NCBI RefSeq assembly: GCF_036884655.1
Contig: NC_088344.1
Span: forward strand, 33,852,501 to 33,916,500
Length of the DNA stretch: 64,000 nucleotides
Direction: 5' to 3'
From: Musa acuminata AAA Group
Lineage: Eukaryota > Streptophyta > Magnoliopsida > Zingiberales > Musaceae
The notes beneath the pieces are model-generated. The model was not told the DNA's origin and did no database searches. It worked only from the letters and a program-made list of their open reading frames with translations. Positions 9,558 through 22,533 of the stretch are shown here, piece after piece (position 1 is the first letter of the stretch; every line of letters starts with the position of its first letter). The position numbers and the translations under genes are program-made.

Positions 9558-11055
9558 TGCTAGTCATAAGTGCCCAGCAAGCCAATCACGTGAGTGATGG
9601 CACGTGTGACTTGATACAGAATCTTTTTGCTTATTATATTTTGGCGTATATCACTTTATAACTATTGCATAAATGCATATGTATTGTGATGTCCTTGGAT
9701 TTGTGCAATGGGAATCGGATCGTGATGAGATCACGATAATGAGATCGATTCACCTTTAAACACATATCCTAAATAATCCCGGTCATAGGTTACTCGAGAG
9801 GGACATCGTGATAACCGGATAGACTGGTGTGCTGTATACCCGTCCATATGATGGATGCAGCTGGTCTCATAGCTGCTCGTGTAGGGACACTAGGGATACA
9901 GTACAGGTGCTCATTGGAGAATGAGTTCACTGATTGATCCGCTTACGGAATGCTGGATGGTTGATGATGCCTTATTGTCAGACAACGATTCCGTAGTCCT
10001 AGTGGTGTATCTGGTTCTTAGACTTGAGACACCAAGGATGTCCTGTATGAGTGCTCCACTCTTTGATACCAGACTTATAGGTTTGGCTGTTCCCAGATCT
10101 AGTACAGCTGGTCATTGGGAGTGGTAGTCGACCTTACGAGGGCTATTGAGTGTCGATAGAGGATCATCCACTCTCGGTATCATGAGAGGAATATCCCATG
10201 TGTTCTTGCTCAGACAAATCCCTGGCCAGGGTCATTCGGGTTGAGAGAGAAAGAGTTCTCCGGGAGAATCCGATTAGAGCGAGACTCGAGTAGAAACCGT
10301 ATGGGTCTGACAGCACCATGCTCGATATACGGTCTCTGGGATATTAGATGGATGAGGGACTAAAGGTACATGGTAACTGAGGACAGACAGGTCCAATGGA
10401 TTGGATTCCCCTGTATCGTCTGGGGACTACGGCGTAGTGGCCTAGTACTTCCGTAGTCGATGAGTCGAGTGAATTATTACAGAGATAATAATTCACTTAG
10501 TTAGAAAGAGTTCTGACAGGTATGACTCACGGCCAGCTCGATATTGGGCCTAGAGGGTCACACACATATGGTAGGCATTGCGATGAGTAGAGGTTCGGAT
10601 ATGAGATATCCGACGGAGCCCTTGTCTTATTGGATGCAGATCCAATACCCACTAGGGAAAGGACCCATTAGGGTTTTGACACGGGATCTCTATAAATAGG
10701 AGGGATTCACAGCCTCATAGGCTAGAGTCTTTGCTTGCCCTTCCTATTCTCCTCTCCCTCTCCACCTTAGAGTAGGCCTGGAGTTTTGAGGAGCGTCGTC
10801 GCAACCCTGCTATGTGGATCACCGCTAGAGAGGAGGACGCTTGACCTCCTTCACCCTCTCCTAAGGATCTGCAAGGAAACAGGGATATACGATCTCCCTA
10901 GGTAACACAATCTCTATACGCAGTTTTGTGTTTTTGCGGATTTTGCGCACCAATCTTCGCACGACGATGAACATCTTTTTGGGAATCGGGGATTTTTTTG
11001 TTTTCTTGTTCTTCCGCTGCGCATATGATGTCGCCCCCCCTATGATTTCCCAACA
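9558..11055 (+). repeat. 3' LTR of the full-length Copia element
   Basis: 1498 bp, TGCTAGTC...CCCAACA. It is nearly identical to the LTR at 62151-63647, with scattered single differences. It contains CTCTATAAATAGG at 10689-10700, a good TATA box for the element promoter, about 365 bp before the LTR end. Transcripts would then start near 10720. The GTAAG duplication follows directly. Confidence 0.96.
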
Positions 11056-11060
11056 GTAAG

Positions 11061-12063
11061 GACCCTCCCAACTTGGTGCTACTTACCCTCTAGTGCTAGT
11101 TGGGTCACTAACTTCGATTTTTTGGAGGACCATGTCTCTGACTCCTGCTTATTGTGGCCTAACCCGACGGTTATAGAGCTTGACTATTGCTTTCTTATAT
11201 TGTTAAAGCACGAGTGGAGATAATCCTCACGTTGGTTAGAGATCATGAATTCTGTAGCCGCATACTAGTTTGCCCTTTGGAGCATTTCGAGGATGGTTGC
11301 TGGTAGCTTTTCAATTAGTGACAAAAAAAAAGGGAGGGTCGTAAACCCATCATGAAGGCTTGTATCACCAAGGATGAGCATCTTGAACCTCTTGGATTTT
11401 GTGGGCAAATCGGAAGACGAAATGAGAGATAGGCTCGTTCTCCTTTTGTCTTAGCCCAAGTAGAATGGCCACCGATGGTTTCTGGAACATATTAGACAAG
11501 AAGTGAAGCTCAAATTCCTTCATGAGTTATGGGAAAGAGGAGGCCGAGAGTAGCTTAAGGTGACTAAACCACTCACGGGTTGTCCCTTATAACGTTGTCG
11601 AGAATGCTTGGCACATCAAGGCATCCGACATCTCATATAGTGACATTTGAGCCTTGAAGGCTGTAATATGCTTTACCGAGTCAGAGCTACCATCAAATGC
11701 CTCCAACATCGAGAGTTGAAAGTTGGTAGGGAGAGGCTCTTCTTAGATAATTTAGGCAAAGGGGGAATGACCTATGGTCAAGTTATCGGCCTCTCCCTTA
11801 GAGTGTTGGAACTCTCATTTGACCTCGTTTAGGTGTTGGTTGACCTGGCCAAGTTGGGCCTTGAGCGAGTTTTTGATTGAGTTGGTGGATTGGGTATCCG
11901 ATTTAAGTTAAATGGATTTATGGTGAGGAGGTGCATTGTGCTCTACTATGGGAGGCAATCCCGCTCCCAATGGCACCTCCCTCTAATGAGGGGGTTAAAG
12001 TGGACCTATTGCTAGTCCGTCGGAGGTTGGTGAGGGAAGGTTGAATGAGTGGTTATGATTGGG
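11061..12063 (-). pseudogene. Ty3-gypsy relic: pol C-terminus (right part) and gag
   Basis: On the minus strand from about 11730 down to 11340 the translation carries gag motifs LSMLEAFDGSSD, AFKAQMSLYEMSDALMCQAF, EWFSHLKLLSASSF, KEFELHFLSN and SVAILLGLRQ. This is the Retrotrans_gag domain of plant gypsy elements, with several in-frame stops. From about 11250 to 11061 the pol C-terminus begins (QYKKAIVKLYNRRVRP), continuing at 2890 after the Copia insertion. Only about 100 bp separate gag and the pol tail, so protease, RT and most of integrase are deleted. Confidence 0.87.
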
Positions 12064-12068
12064 CCAAT

Positions 12069-12136
12069 TCCTAGTCATAGGTGCCTTATAAGCCAATCAC
12101 GTGAGTGATGATGTGTATGACATGACATGCATGTGA

Positions 12137-12227
<91 letters not shown>

Positions 12228-13554
12228 GATATCAATGGATTTATGGAATGAGAATTAAATTGTGATGAGATCATGATAATAAGATCGATTCGTCTTTAAA
12301 CATAAACCTTAAATAATCCTGGTCATAGGTTACTCGAGAGAGACATTAAGATAACCGGACAGACTAATGTACCGTATATCCATCCATATGATAGAGGCGG
12401 TTGGTCTCATAGTTGCTCATGTGGGAACAATAGGGATATAATGTAGGTGCTCATTAGAGAATGAGTTCATTAATTAATTCGCTTATGAATTTTGATACTA
12501 GACTTAGAAATCTGGAAGTTTCAAATCCAATACAACTAGTTATCGGGAGTGGTAGCTAATCTTATAAGGGCTATTGAGTATCGATAGATGATCATTCACT
12601 CTCAGTGTCATGAGAAGAATATCTCATATGTTCTTGCTCAAACAAATCTCTGGCCAGAGTTATTCAAATTGAGAGAGAAAGAGTTTTCCAAAAGAATTCA
12701 ATTAGAGTGAGACTTGAGTAGAAATCGCATGGGCATTATAGCACCATGCCCGGCATATGGTTTCTAGGATATTAAATGGATGAGGGACTATAGGTATACA
12801 GTAACTGAGGATAGACATATCCAATGGATTGGATTCCCCTGTATCATTTGGGGACTACAATATAGTGACCTAGTACATTTGCAATCAATGATTCGAGTGA
12901 ATTATTATAGAGATAATAACTTACTAATCCAGAAGGAGTTATGACAGGTATGACTTATGGCCAGCTCGATATTGACATGTATGACTTACAACCAGCTCGA
13001 TATGCAACGAGTAGAGGTTTAGATATGAGATATTCGTTGGAGCTCCTATCTTATTAGATATCTAATAAGTCCTTGAATTATTGGATCCTATAGATAAGAT
13101 CAAATAAGAGCCAATGAGAAATTATTGGGCAGAGATCTACTAATCTAAGAGGCTTTGGTAGTTTGATGGAGATCTAATACCCAATATGACTGGATCCATT
13201 AGGGTCAAGTTGATAGGGGGACCTCTATAAATAAGAGAGAACCAAATGACCATTGGCTAGGCCCATATGGAAATTTAGGCAGCGATTTAAGAAGTATTTT
13301 CATAGCCCCTACCGTGTGGATCATCGCTAAAGAGGAGGATAGTTGACTTCCTTTATCCTCTCCTATAGATTTATAGGATATTAGGGTTATATGATCTCCC
13401 TAGGTAAAACACATCTCTCTTATACACGTAGTTTTTTATTTTATGATTTTTGCATATCAATCTTTGCACGATGATGAAACATTTTCGTGAAAATTTTTAA
13501 AAAAAAATTTTGTTCTTCTATTGTGTATGTGATGTCATCCTAGATTTTCCTACA
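12069..13554 (+). mobile_element. Solo LTR of Copia family A, duplication CCAAT
   Basis: It matches the family A LTR from its start (TCCTAGTCATAGGTGCC, the terminal TG mutated to TC) to TTCCTACA at 13554. It has a perfect target duplication, CCAAT at 12064-12068 and 13555-13559. A long (TA)n tract occupies about 12138-12225. It sits inside the gypsy relic. Confidence 0.92.
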
Positions 13555-13559
13555 CCAAT

Positions 13560-15206
13560 TGCTGGGCTAATTACGATAGAAGAGGGATAATATTTTGTAT
13601 TATTCCGGCCAATGTTGTATTTGGTGAGTGAGGTTGAGAAAGGCATCGACAGGGACAAGGATGTGCCCCGTGCTTGATCCCGAAGGAGATGGACCAAGGT
13701 TATTGAGTAGACGTTGATGGCATCCTGATGCCTATGCCGAGGTGGAAGCATCCGCCTACAGAAAAGGAGGTGGCTATCATTCCTATCTAAAGGCGTTAAT
13801 TGCAAGTGGTGGCGCTTCCTCACTAGGGCATTCAAGGTCGATGGGTGGGTGTTCTTGCAATATTTAAGCCCTCATTCTAGCACCAAAATATTTTTATTTA
13901 AGTGTAATTGATCAGGAGGTCAACATGGCTTGATTTAGTCTTGAAAGCACAAACCCAACCTAGAAGCCCAAACTGATAGCTAGGGTAAAATTCGAGAATA
14001 AGACTAGGGTAGCAATATACTCTTAAGACTTTACTAGCTTGCGGTGACCGACTTGTGATTCTTAGAGGTGTGATTTGTCTACTAAAAGAAGTTTGGAGTC
14101 ATTCCAAGGTACACATTAGCCTAGTCAAGGGATGCTTCGCATCATCTCAAGGTATTCCTTAGATGCACGAGACTCCTACACAATTGGTCAGTGTTAGGAG
14201 ACTTCCCAACTCGACCCCTCCAATGATTAAGTCAGTCAAGAAAGTAGAGAGGTTTAGAAGGGCTCAAGAGAGTATTTTATGGTCTTTATTTTTCTTCCTC
14301 TCTTGACTGGTTTTGGGGTTCAACTTTGATACCTGATTTGTTGGCAAAGGGTGGCTGGCTACTTATTCTCCTCTTTTCAGCTTCTTGTGTTGTCTAAGAG
14401 TTAATTTATATCAAAGGTTAATAAATACAACAACATCAAAGAAGAGTGTCCAAGGGTTTACCATTTCTTAAGGTAGGGGCATGTTCAAAATGGATAGGGG
14501 ATGGGGATCAACATCAGGTGCCCGAAGAGTTGGGTCATGCCGTCAAGAATTAATGCTCCCTGCGATTAATTATGCAACCCCTTTCAAAATCATGGCTAAG
14601 GGCAACGAATCGTTGGAGACTAATGATCGGGGTGGGGGGAAGCTAAGAGGTATGATGGTGCGATAAAGGCGAAACTAAGAGATTGGGCCTGATTGTCATA
14701 TTCCAATGACTATTTTGTGTGACTTCCCATGTGAGGGGACAACGTGAGCCCTTATGTTGATCCTAAGTGGTAGCCCAACACTAGATGAATCATAAGTGCT
14801 ATGCTTGTATCATTATTTTTCCTATCATCTATTGAGATATGCCTATATATATCTAATTTGTGTAAGGTCTTAAGTTGTATAGGTATACAAAAATAAAGTC
14901 AAGAAATAATTAAATAGAAATATTAAAATTATTAAATCAATCAGGGGTGATAAATAGAACTAATCATTATTCTAGTTCTTTTACTATGCTCCTAGGATAG
15001 CAAGGTATTTATGCTCAATATCTTACCAAATATATCTTACCAAATATATCATAACATAATAAGATTATTGAAAGGTGAAATCATATTATTATGGAAACTT
15101 TGATAAATGTTTATGTACTTGAATCGATGTGAGGAGAAGATGATTATGTATATTTTGAATAAGATTCATAGTAAGTTAATTACATCAACTTTTTTTAAGT
15201 TATAGA
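13560..15206 (-). mobile_element. Continuation of the gypsy relic toward its 5' end; no gene
   Basis: The sequence resumes directly from 12063 after the solo LTR (GGGCCAATTgctgggc). The minus strand up to about 13850 is open in places and would be gag N-terminal sequence. Near 14310-14345 the minus strand reads GCCAACA followed by AGGTATCAAAGTTGAACC, which resembles an LTR end and primer-binding site, so 14341 onward may be the 5' LTR. From about 14800 it is AT-rich, with nothing else recognisable. Confidence 0.45.
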
Positions 15207-15211
15207 CCACC

Positions 15212-16822
15212 TGTTGGGAAATCTTAGGGGAGACATCACATGCGTAGCTGAAGAACAGAAAACAAAATTCACAATTCCCAAAGATATGTTCATTGTCGTG
15301 CGAAGATTGGTGCACAAAAATCTACGAAATAGAAAATCACGTGTGAGATAGATTGTGTTACCTAGGGAGAGAGTATATCCCTGAATCCCTATAGATCTCT
15401 AGGAGATGGTGAAGGAGGTCAAGCACACTCCCCTCTAGCGGTGATCCGCACAACAGGGCTGTGATGACGCTCCTCAAAACTTCATGCCTGCTCTGAGGTA
15501 GAGAGGGGGAGGAGAATAGGAGAGGAAGCAAAAAACTTAGTCTATATAAACTATTGAAACCCTTATATTTATAGAGGTCCCCTGTCAACTTAACTCTAAT
15601 GAATCCTCCCCTATTGGGTATTGGATCTCCATCCAACTATCCAAGCCTCTTAGATTAGTGGATCTCTATCTAATAATCTCTCATGAGCTCTTATTAGATC
15701 TCATCCATAGGATCCAATAATTCAAGGGCTTATTGGATATCCAATAAGATAGGGGCTCCGACGAATATCTCATATTCGAACCTCTACTCATCGCAATGCC
15801 TATCATATGTGTGTGACCCTTTAGGCCCAACATCGAGCTGGTCATGAATCATATCTATCAGAACTCCTTCTAGCTCAATGAATTATTATTTCTAAAATAA
15901 TTTACTCGACTCATCGATTGTAGATATACTAGGCCACTACGCCGTAGTCCCTAGATGATACAGGAGAATCCAATTCATCGAACATGTCTGTCCTCAATTA
16001 CCGTGTACCTATGGCCCCTCATCCATCTAATATCCCAAAGACCGTATACTGGGTATGGTGTTGTCAGACTCATATAGTTTCTACTTGAGTCTCGCTCTAA
16101 TCAGATTCTCCCGGAGAACTCTTTCTCTCTCAATCCGAATGACCTTGGTCAAGGATTTATTTGAGCAAGAACACATAAGGCATTCCTCTCGTGACACCGA
16201 GAGTGGATAATGATCCTCTATCGACACTCAATAACTCTCGTAAGGTTGACTACTACTCCCGATGACCGGTTGTGCTAGATTTAGGACATCCAAACCTATA
16301 AGTTCGGTACCAAAGAGTGGAGCACTCATACAAGATATCCTTGGTGTCTCAAGTATAAGGACCAGATACACCAATGGGACTACGAAATCGCTGTCGACAA
16401 TAAGGCATCATCAACCATTCAAGATTCTGTAAGTGAATCAATCAGTGAACTCATTCCCCAATGAGCACATGTATTGTATCCCTAGTGTCCCCACACAAGC
16501 AACTATGAGACTAGTTACATCCATCATATAGACGGGCATATAACACACCAGTCTGTCCGGTTATCTCGATATCCCTCTCGAGTAACCTATGATCGGAATT
16601 ATTTATGATATATGTTTAAAGGCGAATCGGTCTCATTATCGTGATCTCGTCATGATTCGATTCCCATTACACATATTCAAAGACATCACAATATATATAT
16701 GCATATATATAACAAGCAATATAAAGTGATAAATACCAAAATATAATAAGCAAAAAGACTGTGTGTCAAGTCATACGTGTCATCACTCACGTGATTGGTT
16801 TGTAGAGCACCTATGACTAGCA
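15212..16822 (-). mobile_element. Solo LTR of Copia family A, inverted
   Basis: The reverse complement runs from TGCTAGTCATAGGTGC (16822 downward) to GATTTCCCAACA (15212), the same ends as the young LTRs. The flanks are CCACC (15207-15211) and CCACT (16823-16827), a target duplication with one mismatch. No internal sequence is attached. Numerous substitutions show it is older than the 9558 and 62151 copies. Confidence 0.9.
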
Positions 16823-16827
16823 CCACT

Positions 16828-17349
16828 AACTTCAGATATCTTTATATTTAGAATTGTTCTGTAAAGATAATTATCTTTAATTCATAATAGGACAGATTTC
16901 TAAATATTTTATTGGTTATCTAAAAAAAATTAAAAAGGTATAGATTTTATTGCTCTAATCATAATAGGACAATAATTAAATTTGATAATATGATATTCTT
17001 AAAAAATAATAAATTAATGGGAGTGAAAATATCAAAATTTAATCTTGATATTAAGGATATACTGGTTGATACTTTTTTATTATTTTTTATTTGAAAAATT
17101 ATTATTTTATCAAATAACTAAATAATTTGATAAAGACGAATAACAAAATAATATGAACTCACACATAATATTGATATTGCTGTTGATGAACTTGTAGAAT
17201 AAATCATAATTGATACTTTTGAAAATATCTCAAAAGAAAAGGAGACTTTTTATTTTTTTTTATCAATTATACAATTCACAAGAATCAGATATAGAAATTA
17301 AAATAATCTCTTATTGTTTTCACAAGTTTAAGTAAAGGAATGGTATATG
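16828..17349. other. AT-rich spacer, nothing recognised
   Basis: Strongly AT-rich sequence with short poly-A and poly-T runs. I see no frame, RNA or clear repeat here. It may be the more decayed upstream part of the Copia relic that follows. Confidence 0.5.
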
Positions 17350-18100
17350 AGAACTTGTAATAAAATAAGAGTTAAAATCAATAAGCTAGAATGGTATATG
17401 AGAACTTGTCAAATTACCCAATAACTATAAAAGAGTCTGTTATATAAATATGACTCAAAATGTAATATCAAATGATATAATGATCAGACTTGTGGTCAAA
17501 TGTTTTACTCATCAAGAATACATCGATCATACTGAGATATTTTTTTTTATTTTTTAAATAAATTTATTAAGAATCATCATGATATTAGTGGTTCATTATG
17601 ATTTTAAGTTATATCATATAGATACGAAAATAAGTTTTTTGAATAGGGATATGGATTTATATGGGTTAACCTAAATGATTTATAGATAAAATAAAAAAAT
17701 ATATAAATTTTGATATGCAAATTTAAGAAGTCCATTTATGACTTTAAACAAGCTTATAAACAATAGTATATAAAATTTCTTAATATCATTACTTCATTCA
17801 TATTTAAAAAAAATACTATTGATCGATATTTATATTTAAAGATAAGTGAAAATAAGTTTATTATATTGGTCTTATATATAGATAATATTTTGTTTATCGA
17901 TAGTGATCTTGTTTTATTACATTAAACTAAGAAATTTCTCACCATGAATTTTAAGATTATTGATATGAATAAGGTATATTATATTATTAACATTAATATA
18001 TTTATGGATAGATCTCAATGATTATTATGACTGTCTCATAAAGAATATATTGAGTAAATCTTGAAGAGATTTAATATATGGTTTTATTTAGTAAATGACC
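17350..18100 (+). pseudogene. Heavily decayed Copia reverse-transcriptase relic
   Basis: Pieces in shifting frames spell out the Copia RT. Near 17490 is RLVVKCFTHQEYIDHTEIF (family consensus RLVAKGFTQxEGIDYxETF). Near 17570 is RIIMILVVHYDFKLYHIDTKISFLN. Near 17850 is FIILVLYIDNILFIDSD, where YIDN stands in the place of YVDD. Then come FKIIDM and SHKEYIE. Stops and frameshifts are frequent, and most changes replace C or G by T or A. It is a different, much older copy than family A. Confidence 0.8.
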
Positions 18101-18154
18101 AAGGCATGCTTATTAATAAGTGTTGTCACCGAACTATCTTTGACATTAAAGTTT

Positions 18155-19580
18155 ATAAACTATATACATATAGTGTGTCACCGAACTCAAAAGTTATTAG
18201 ATACATATTAATAAGTCAATATTTTATTATTATTGGTGTGAACATGAAGGCTTACGAGGAATTATCCACTTTGGGTAAGCCCACACAGTTTTGCCTTTTC
18301 GAAATGAGCCCAAAAAAGAGTCTATAAGAGCAAGATGCTAGAGGCTTATAAGCTCTTAGTTTTTCTACTCCTCAACCAATATGAGACTAAATAATATCCT
18401 ATTAATGCCTCCCATTATGGGAGTCGATGACTCATGGCTTTTCTTTTAACGCTATATTGATAAGTTAATATTTTGTCATCATTGGTGTGAGCACGAAGAC
18501 TCGCGAGGAATTATCCTTATTAGTGCCCCCCAATAAAAGAGTTAGAGGTTCAGGCCCTCCTTCTCGTACTATGATAAATCAACATTTTATCCTTATTGGT
18601 ACGAGCACGAAGGCTCATAAGGAATTATTTGCTTTGGCTAGGCCTGCATGGTTTTACCATTTCGGGGTAAACCTCAAAAGACATCTCTGAGGGTAAGGGA
18701 TATGCTAGAGGCTTATAAGCCCGTAGTTGTCTCATTCCTCAATCATTGTAGGACTAAATATTCTTATCAGTGCCCCCCCCACCTCCAGCTCTTCTTCTAG
18801 CGTCATTATGATAATTCAATATTTTATCATCATTGATGCAACCGTGAATGCTTACAAGGATTTGTCTGCTTTAAGTGAGGTCGCACGATTTTTTCCTTTC
18901 GAGGTGTGTCCCAAAAGGTGTCTCTGAGAGTAAAAGTGATCCTAGAGGCACCTTTTGGGGCTTATCCCGTAAGGGCAAAATCGTGCAGGCTCACCTAAAG
19001 TGGATAATTTCTCGTGAGCCTTCATTCTCACACAATTAATGATAAAATATTAACGTATCATAATGGCGTTAGAAGAATGATCATGAGCCCTTTGGCTCCC
19101 CTATTAGAAGGGCATTGATAAGTACATTTAGTCTCACATTGGTTGAAGAGTAGAGAAACCAAGAGCTTATAAGCCTATAGCATCACTCTTTCTCTCAAAT
19201 ATGTCTTTTGGGATTCACCCCGAAAGGACAAAGTCATGCGGGGGCTCACCCAAAATAGAGAATTCCTCGCGAGCCTTTGTGCTCGCACCAATAACGATAA
19301 AATATTAACTTATCAAAATAGGAAGGGCTATGAGGCCTTGGCTCTCCTACTAAGGGGATTAATTAAGATATTGAGTTTCATATTAATTGAGGAATAAGGG
19401 AACCAATCGCTTATAAACCTCTAATATCACCCTTACTTTTAGAGGCTCCTTCATAGGCTTACCCAAAGCAAATGATTCATCACGAGCCTTCATGCTTACA
19501 TTAATTATGATAAATATTGACTTATCAACATGTATCTCTCAACTTTTGAGTTTGGTGATAGCTCTATATGTATATAGTTT
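18155..19580. repeat. Large imperfect inverted repeat built of direct sub-repeats
   Basis: The left arm (18155 to about 18930) holds related units around 18231, 18480, 18594 and 18832, each with TTGGTGTGAGCACGAAGGCT-like sequence followed by a GAGGAATTAT-like box. The right arm (about 18945-19580) carries the reverse complement of the same units near 19003, 19262 and 19470. Its outer end (TATATGTATATAGTTT at 19565-19580) mirrors the left outer end (ACTATATACATATAG near 18160). The centre near 18935 is itself a hairpin (CCCAAAAGGTG / CACCTTTTGGGG). No coding capacity is convincing. It resembles a foldback element. Confidence 0.75.
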
Positions 19581-20280
19581 CATACTCTAGAAGGGTGGTG
19601 TAATATATAACAATATTTTCAATCTTGATCACTATGCAAATACTAGCAAATTTAGTGTTAAAGATAACCATTTAGTAAGTCTTCAACATGATAGAATGGA
19701 TCCTAGATAAAACCAGATTAAGTATAACCCTTAAATCAGTAAAAGTTTAAACATACTTCGACGATCGGACAAAGATGACGAAACATAACCAAGAGATCGT
19801 TTGCAAAGACAATAACCTCCTATTCAACATACTAACCAAAGAGACTATCGAAACATCTAGCATCCATAACGATTAAATATTATAATTTTACTTAAATTTA
19901 TATCAAAATTTTTATTAGTCATTACAAATTTACACTTCTTAAGTCATTATGGATACATATCGATTTTTAAAATTTAAAATAAAATTATAAATTTCTTATA
20001 TTATAAATTATTTTTAAAAAAATAAAAATTATAAGTTCAAATTGAAATCGAAACTGGCCGAACCGTAACTACATCTTGCCGGTTCGATTTCAATTTCAAG
20101 TTTTGCCAAATCAAAACTGTTGAGGTGAGGAATCTCTCTTTCTCTCGTCATCGCAATTGACTGGCAATATGTGACCGTACCGTTTTGCAGATAAAAGAAG
20201 TACAAGGGTGTTTCTGTAAAAATATATTGGTTCGATCTCGACCAACCCGTCCATGTTAGACCAGTCGGGCAATCCGACAC
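19581..20280. other. Intergenic, includes the PTEN2-type gene promoter region
   Basis: AT-rich to about 20030, then GC rises toward the PTEN2-type gene. A sequence resembling a dispersed GGTTCGATTT-type repeat is present near 20070-20110. No clear TATA box was found, so the transcription start is unplaced, probably near 20280-20330. Confidence 0.4.
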
Positions 20281-22533
20281 GTGAACCGGACCGCCTCCTC
20301 TTTCCTGTCCGCTTTCTATCTCGCCATAGCCTATTGACGCGGAAATCTTCCTCTCGCGCTCTGCGCTCGATTCGTCTTCAAGATCATCGTCGACCGATCG
20401 CGGGATCGATCGCCTCGCGCCGACGGATCTCGACTCTGTAGGCCCCGCCCAGCCATTGGATCCGCGTTTCTCGTCGCCATCGATCGTAATTTACCTCCTT
20501 ATTTTAATCCGCAGTTCTTTAAAAGATCTGGGCCAAGTTTTGCGCCCTAGACCATCCTAGATCTGTTTCCTCTTCCCACCAGCATATTCGATACCGCCGG
20601 TAACTTCTTTGCTGCAGCGTTCGAGTTTGGTTCTTTTGATCTATGTTTGCGGGGGCAATTCAATTTCTTGATCTATATCATGTTTTAATCGCCTTTTCTT
20701 AACCTTGTTGTGGACTTGGAGACTTTTGAGGCGAGTATGGAGTAAAATGATTCGATCTTGGTAGTTATTGGGTGTATCACGGGAAATAGAAAAGAATTCG
20801 ATTTCGTAAGGTTTCTAAGGTTTAAATCGTGGACATGTGTAGGATGCTTGGTTATGTTCACCATATTTTAGTCGCTTCTTCCGAATCTTACGGTGAATTT
20901 GGAGACTTTTGATGAGAGTATGAGGTAGAAAACATCCGATCATGACAATTTAACAGGGTAAATCACCAGAAATAGAAAAGAATTTGAATTCGCTAAGGTT
21001 TCTAGGGTTTAGCCTGAACGTGTTCAGGATAGTTGCTAGTGGCCACCATGTTTTAGTCGCTTTTTCTGAATCTTATTGCGGACTTGCAGAAAAGATTCTG
21101 AATCCTAGAGCAGAAAATATTCGATCTTGACAATTTAATAGGGTAAATCCTGGGTAGCGAAAAGGAATTTGCTTTTGTTAAAGTTTCTAGGGTTTAATTG
21201 CAAACATGCTCACATAGTTTGTTTCACTCTTAGGGTATTTGAAGTTGTTCTGCAGTGTCAAAGGAGAGAGAAAGATATATAAACAAACCTAGTTGATGGT
21301 GAAGTGGATGGTAAAAATGTGTAAAAAAGAAGGAAAAAGAATTTTAGTCACTTTTTTTTTCTTTTGAAAATGTTGATATGATAGAAGTTAACCGTACATA
21401 AAAGTTGTGAATCTTCACTTATCCAACCCCTGACCCTCCTATAATCCCACTATGAACGGGATGAGAGATATCTGACCTGAATGCAAGGGTGCCTTTAAAG
21501 GTGAGGGAGTGAATTATTAAATAGGTCCATTCTGGAAAGCAAAGGTTCATCTAAGTCTTGATGACTTCTGAATAAATGTGGTTGATCAGGCAAAAATTTG
21601 GTAGAATTGATGATCAGATTTTGCAAAAATCATATAGCCATGAATATGCTGTACGCAGAGCAACCAATCAAATGACACCTTTCTTAGGTTAATACATGTA
21701 ATTATAGCCTCTTAAAAAATGTTCAAATATTAGATTATTAATATAATCATGGGTATCATGATTATCCAACCTCTCAATAATGAAAAAGATAGAAAACATG
21801 CATGCCAATTTAGAATCCATATATACATTTTCTGCTTGTTCAATATATCTACATATAATAAACAATTCAAATTATTGCCTTAATTTCAATATTTTGACAC
21901 TTTCAAATAAATACAAGAAATTTCTACCTGTAATTCATACAAGAAATTTCTACCTGTAATTCATACAAGAAATTTCTATGCTCACTGGTCATTGTGGTTA
22001 GGGATAAACTAGGTCAATTATGTTCATGACAACACTTTTTTACTTTGTAGGTCATTAAGCTAGTTTATAAAGAATACCATGGAAGCAAATCTAGACTACA
22101 ATCAAGAGCTAAATTTATGGAAGTGTAGAAGTTGCTGCAATGGTAAACTATATACTAAAAATTTTGAAGTGGGCATAATAGAATAATAGACCTCTCTATG
22201 TGCCTCCACTAGTTGGGCTGTCTTGGTGTTCTGAATTCTATGGTTTCAATGTTTACTTTAGCAGAATTGATAAGGGTGCAAATACTAAGATTTTAACCAA
22301 TATATGTATATTGCTTTATTTGGCATAGTATATTGATCCATCTGCATTTTGGCCTGCTGTCCAGCCATACAAAGTCATCTTCTTTATGTAGCACTGCACG
22401 CAAAATTTTCATTTGCTTTGTTATCCTATCTTTCTTATTCAGTATTACTATCTTGCAGATACGCAGAATGTAATTTGGTGTTTTATATATTGACAAACAT
22501 TTGTGTAAAAGTCAGAGATTCTTTGAGTACACA

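Larger units (their letters stand above)
2891..11055 (+). mobile_element. Full-length Ty1-copia retrotransposon (family A)
   Basis: An 8.2-kb element. It is flanked by a perfect 5-bp target duplication, GTAAG at 2886-2890 and 11056-11060. It has a 5' LTR (2891-3809, hybrid), a primer-binding site, a 1.8-kb structured leader, one intact gag-pol frame in the Copia order (protease, integrase, reverse transcriptase, RNase H), a polypurine tract and a 1498-bp 3' LTR. The first 567 bp of the two LTRs differ at only about two places, implying a recent insertion, yet the downstream part of the 5' LTR is of different origin. It inserted into a decayed gypsy element. Confidence 0.97.

Noticed and set aside
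18061..18927. Three frames of 66-88 residues in the inverted-repeat region
   Set aside because: They follow the repeated units and share sequence only because the DNA repeats; no protein family seen.
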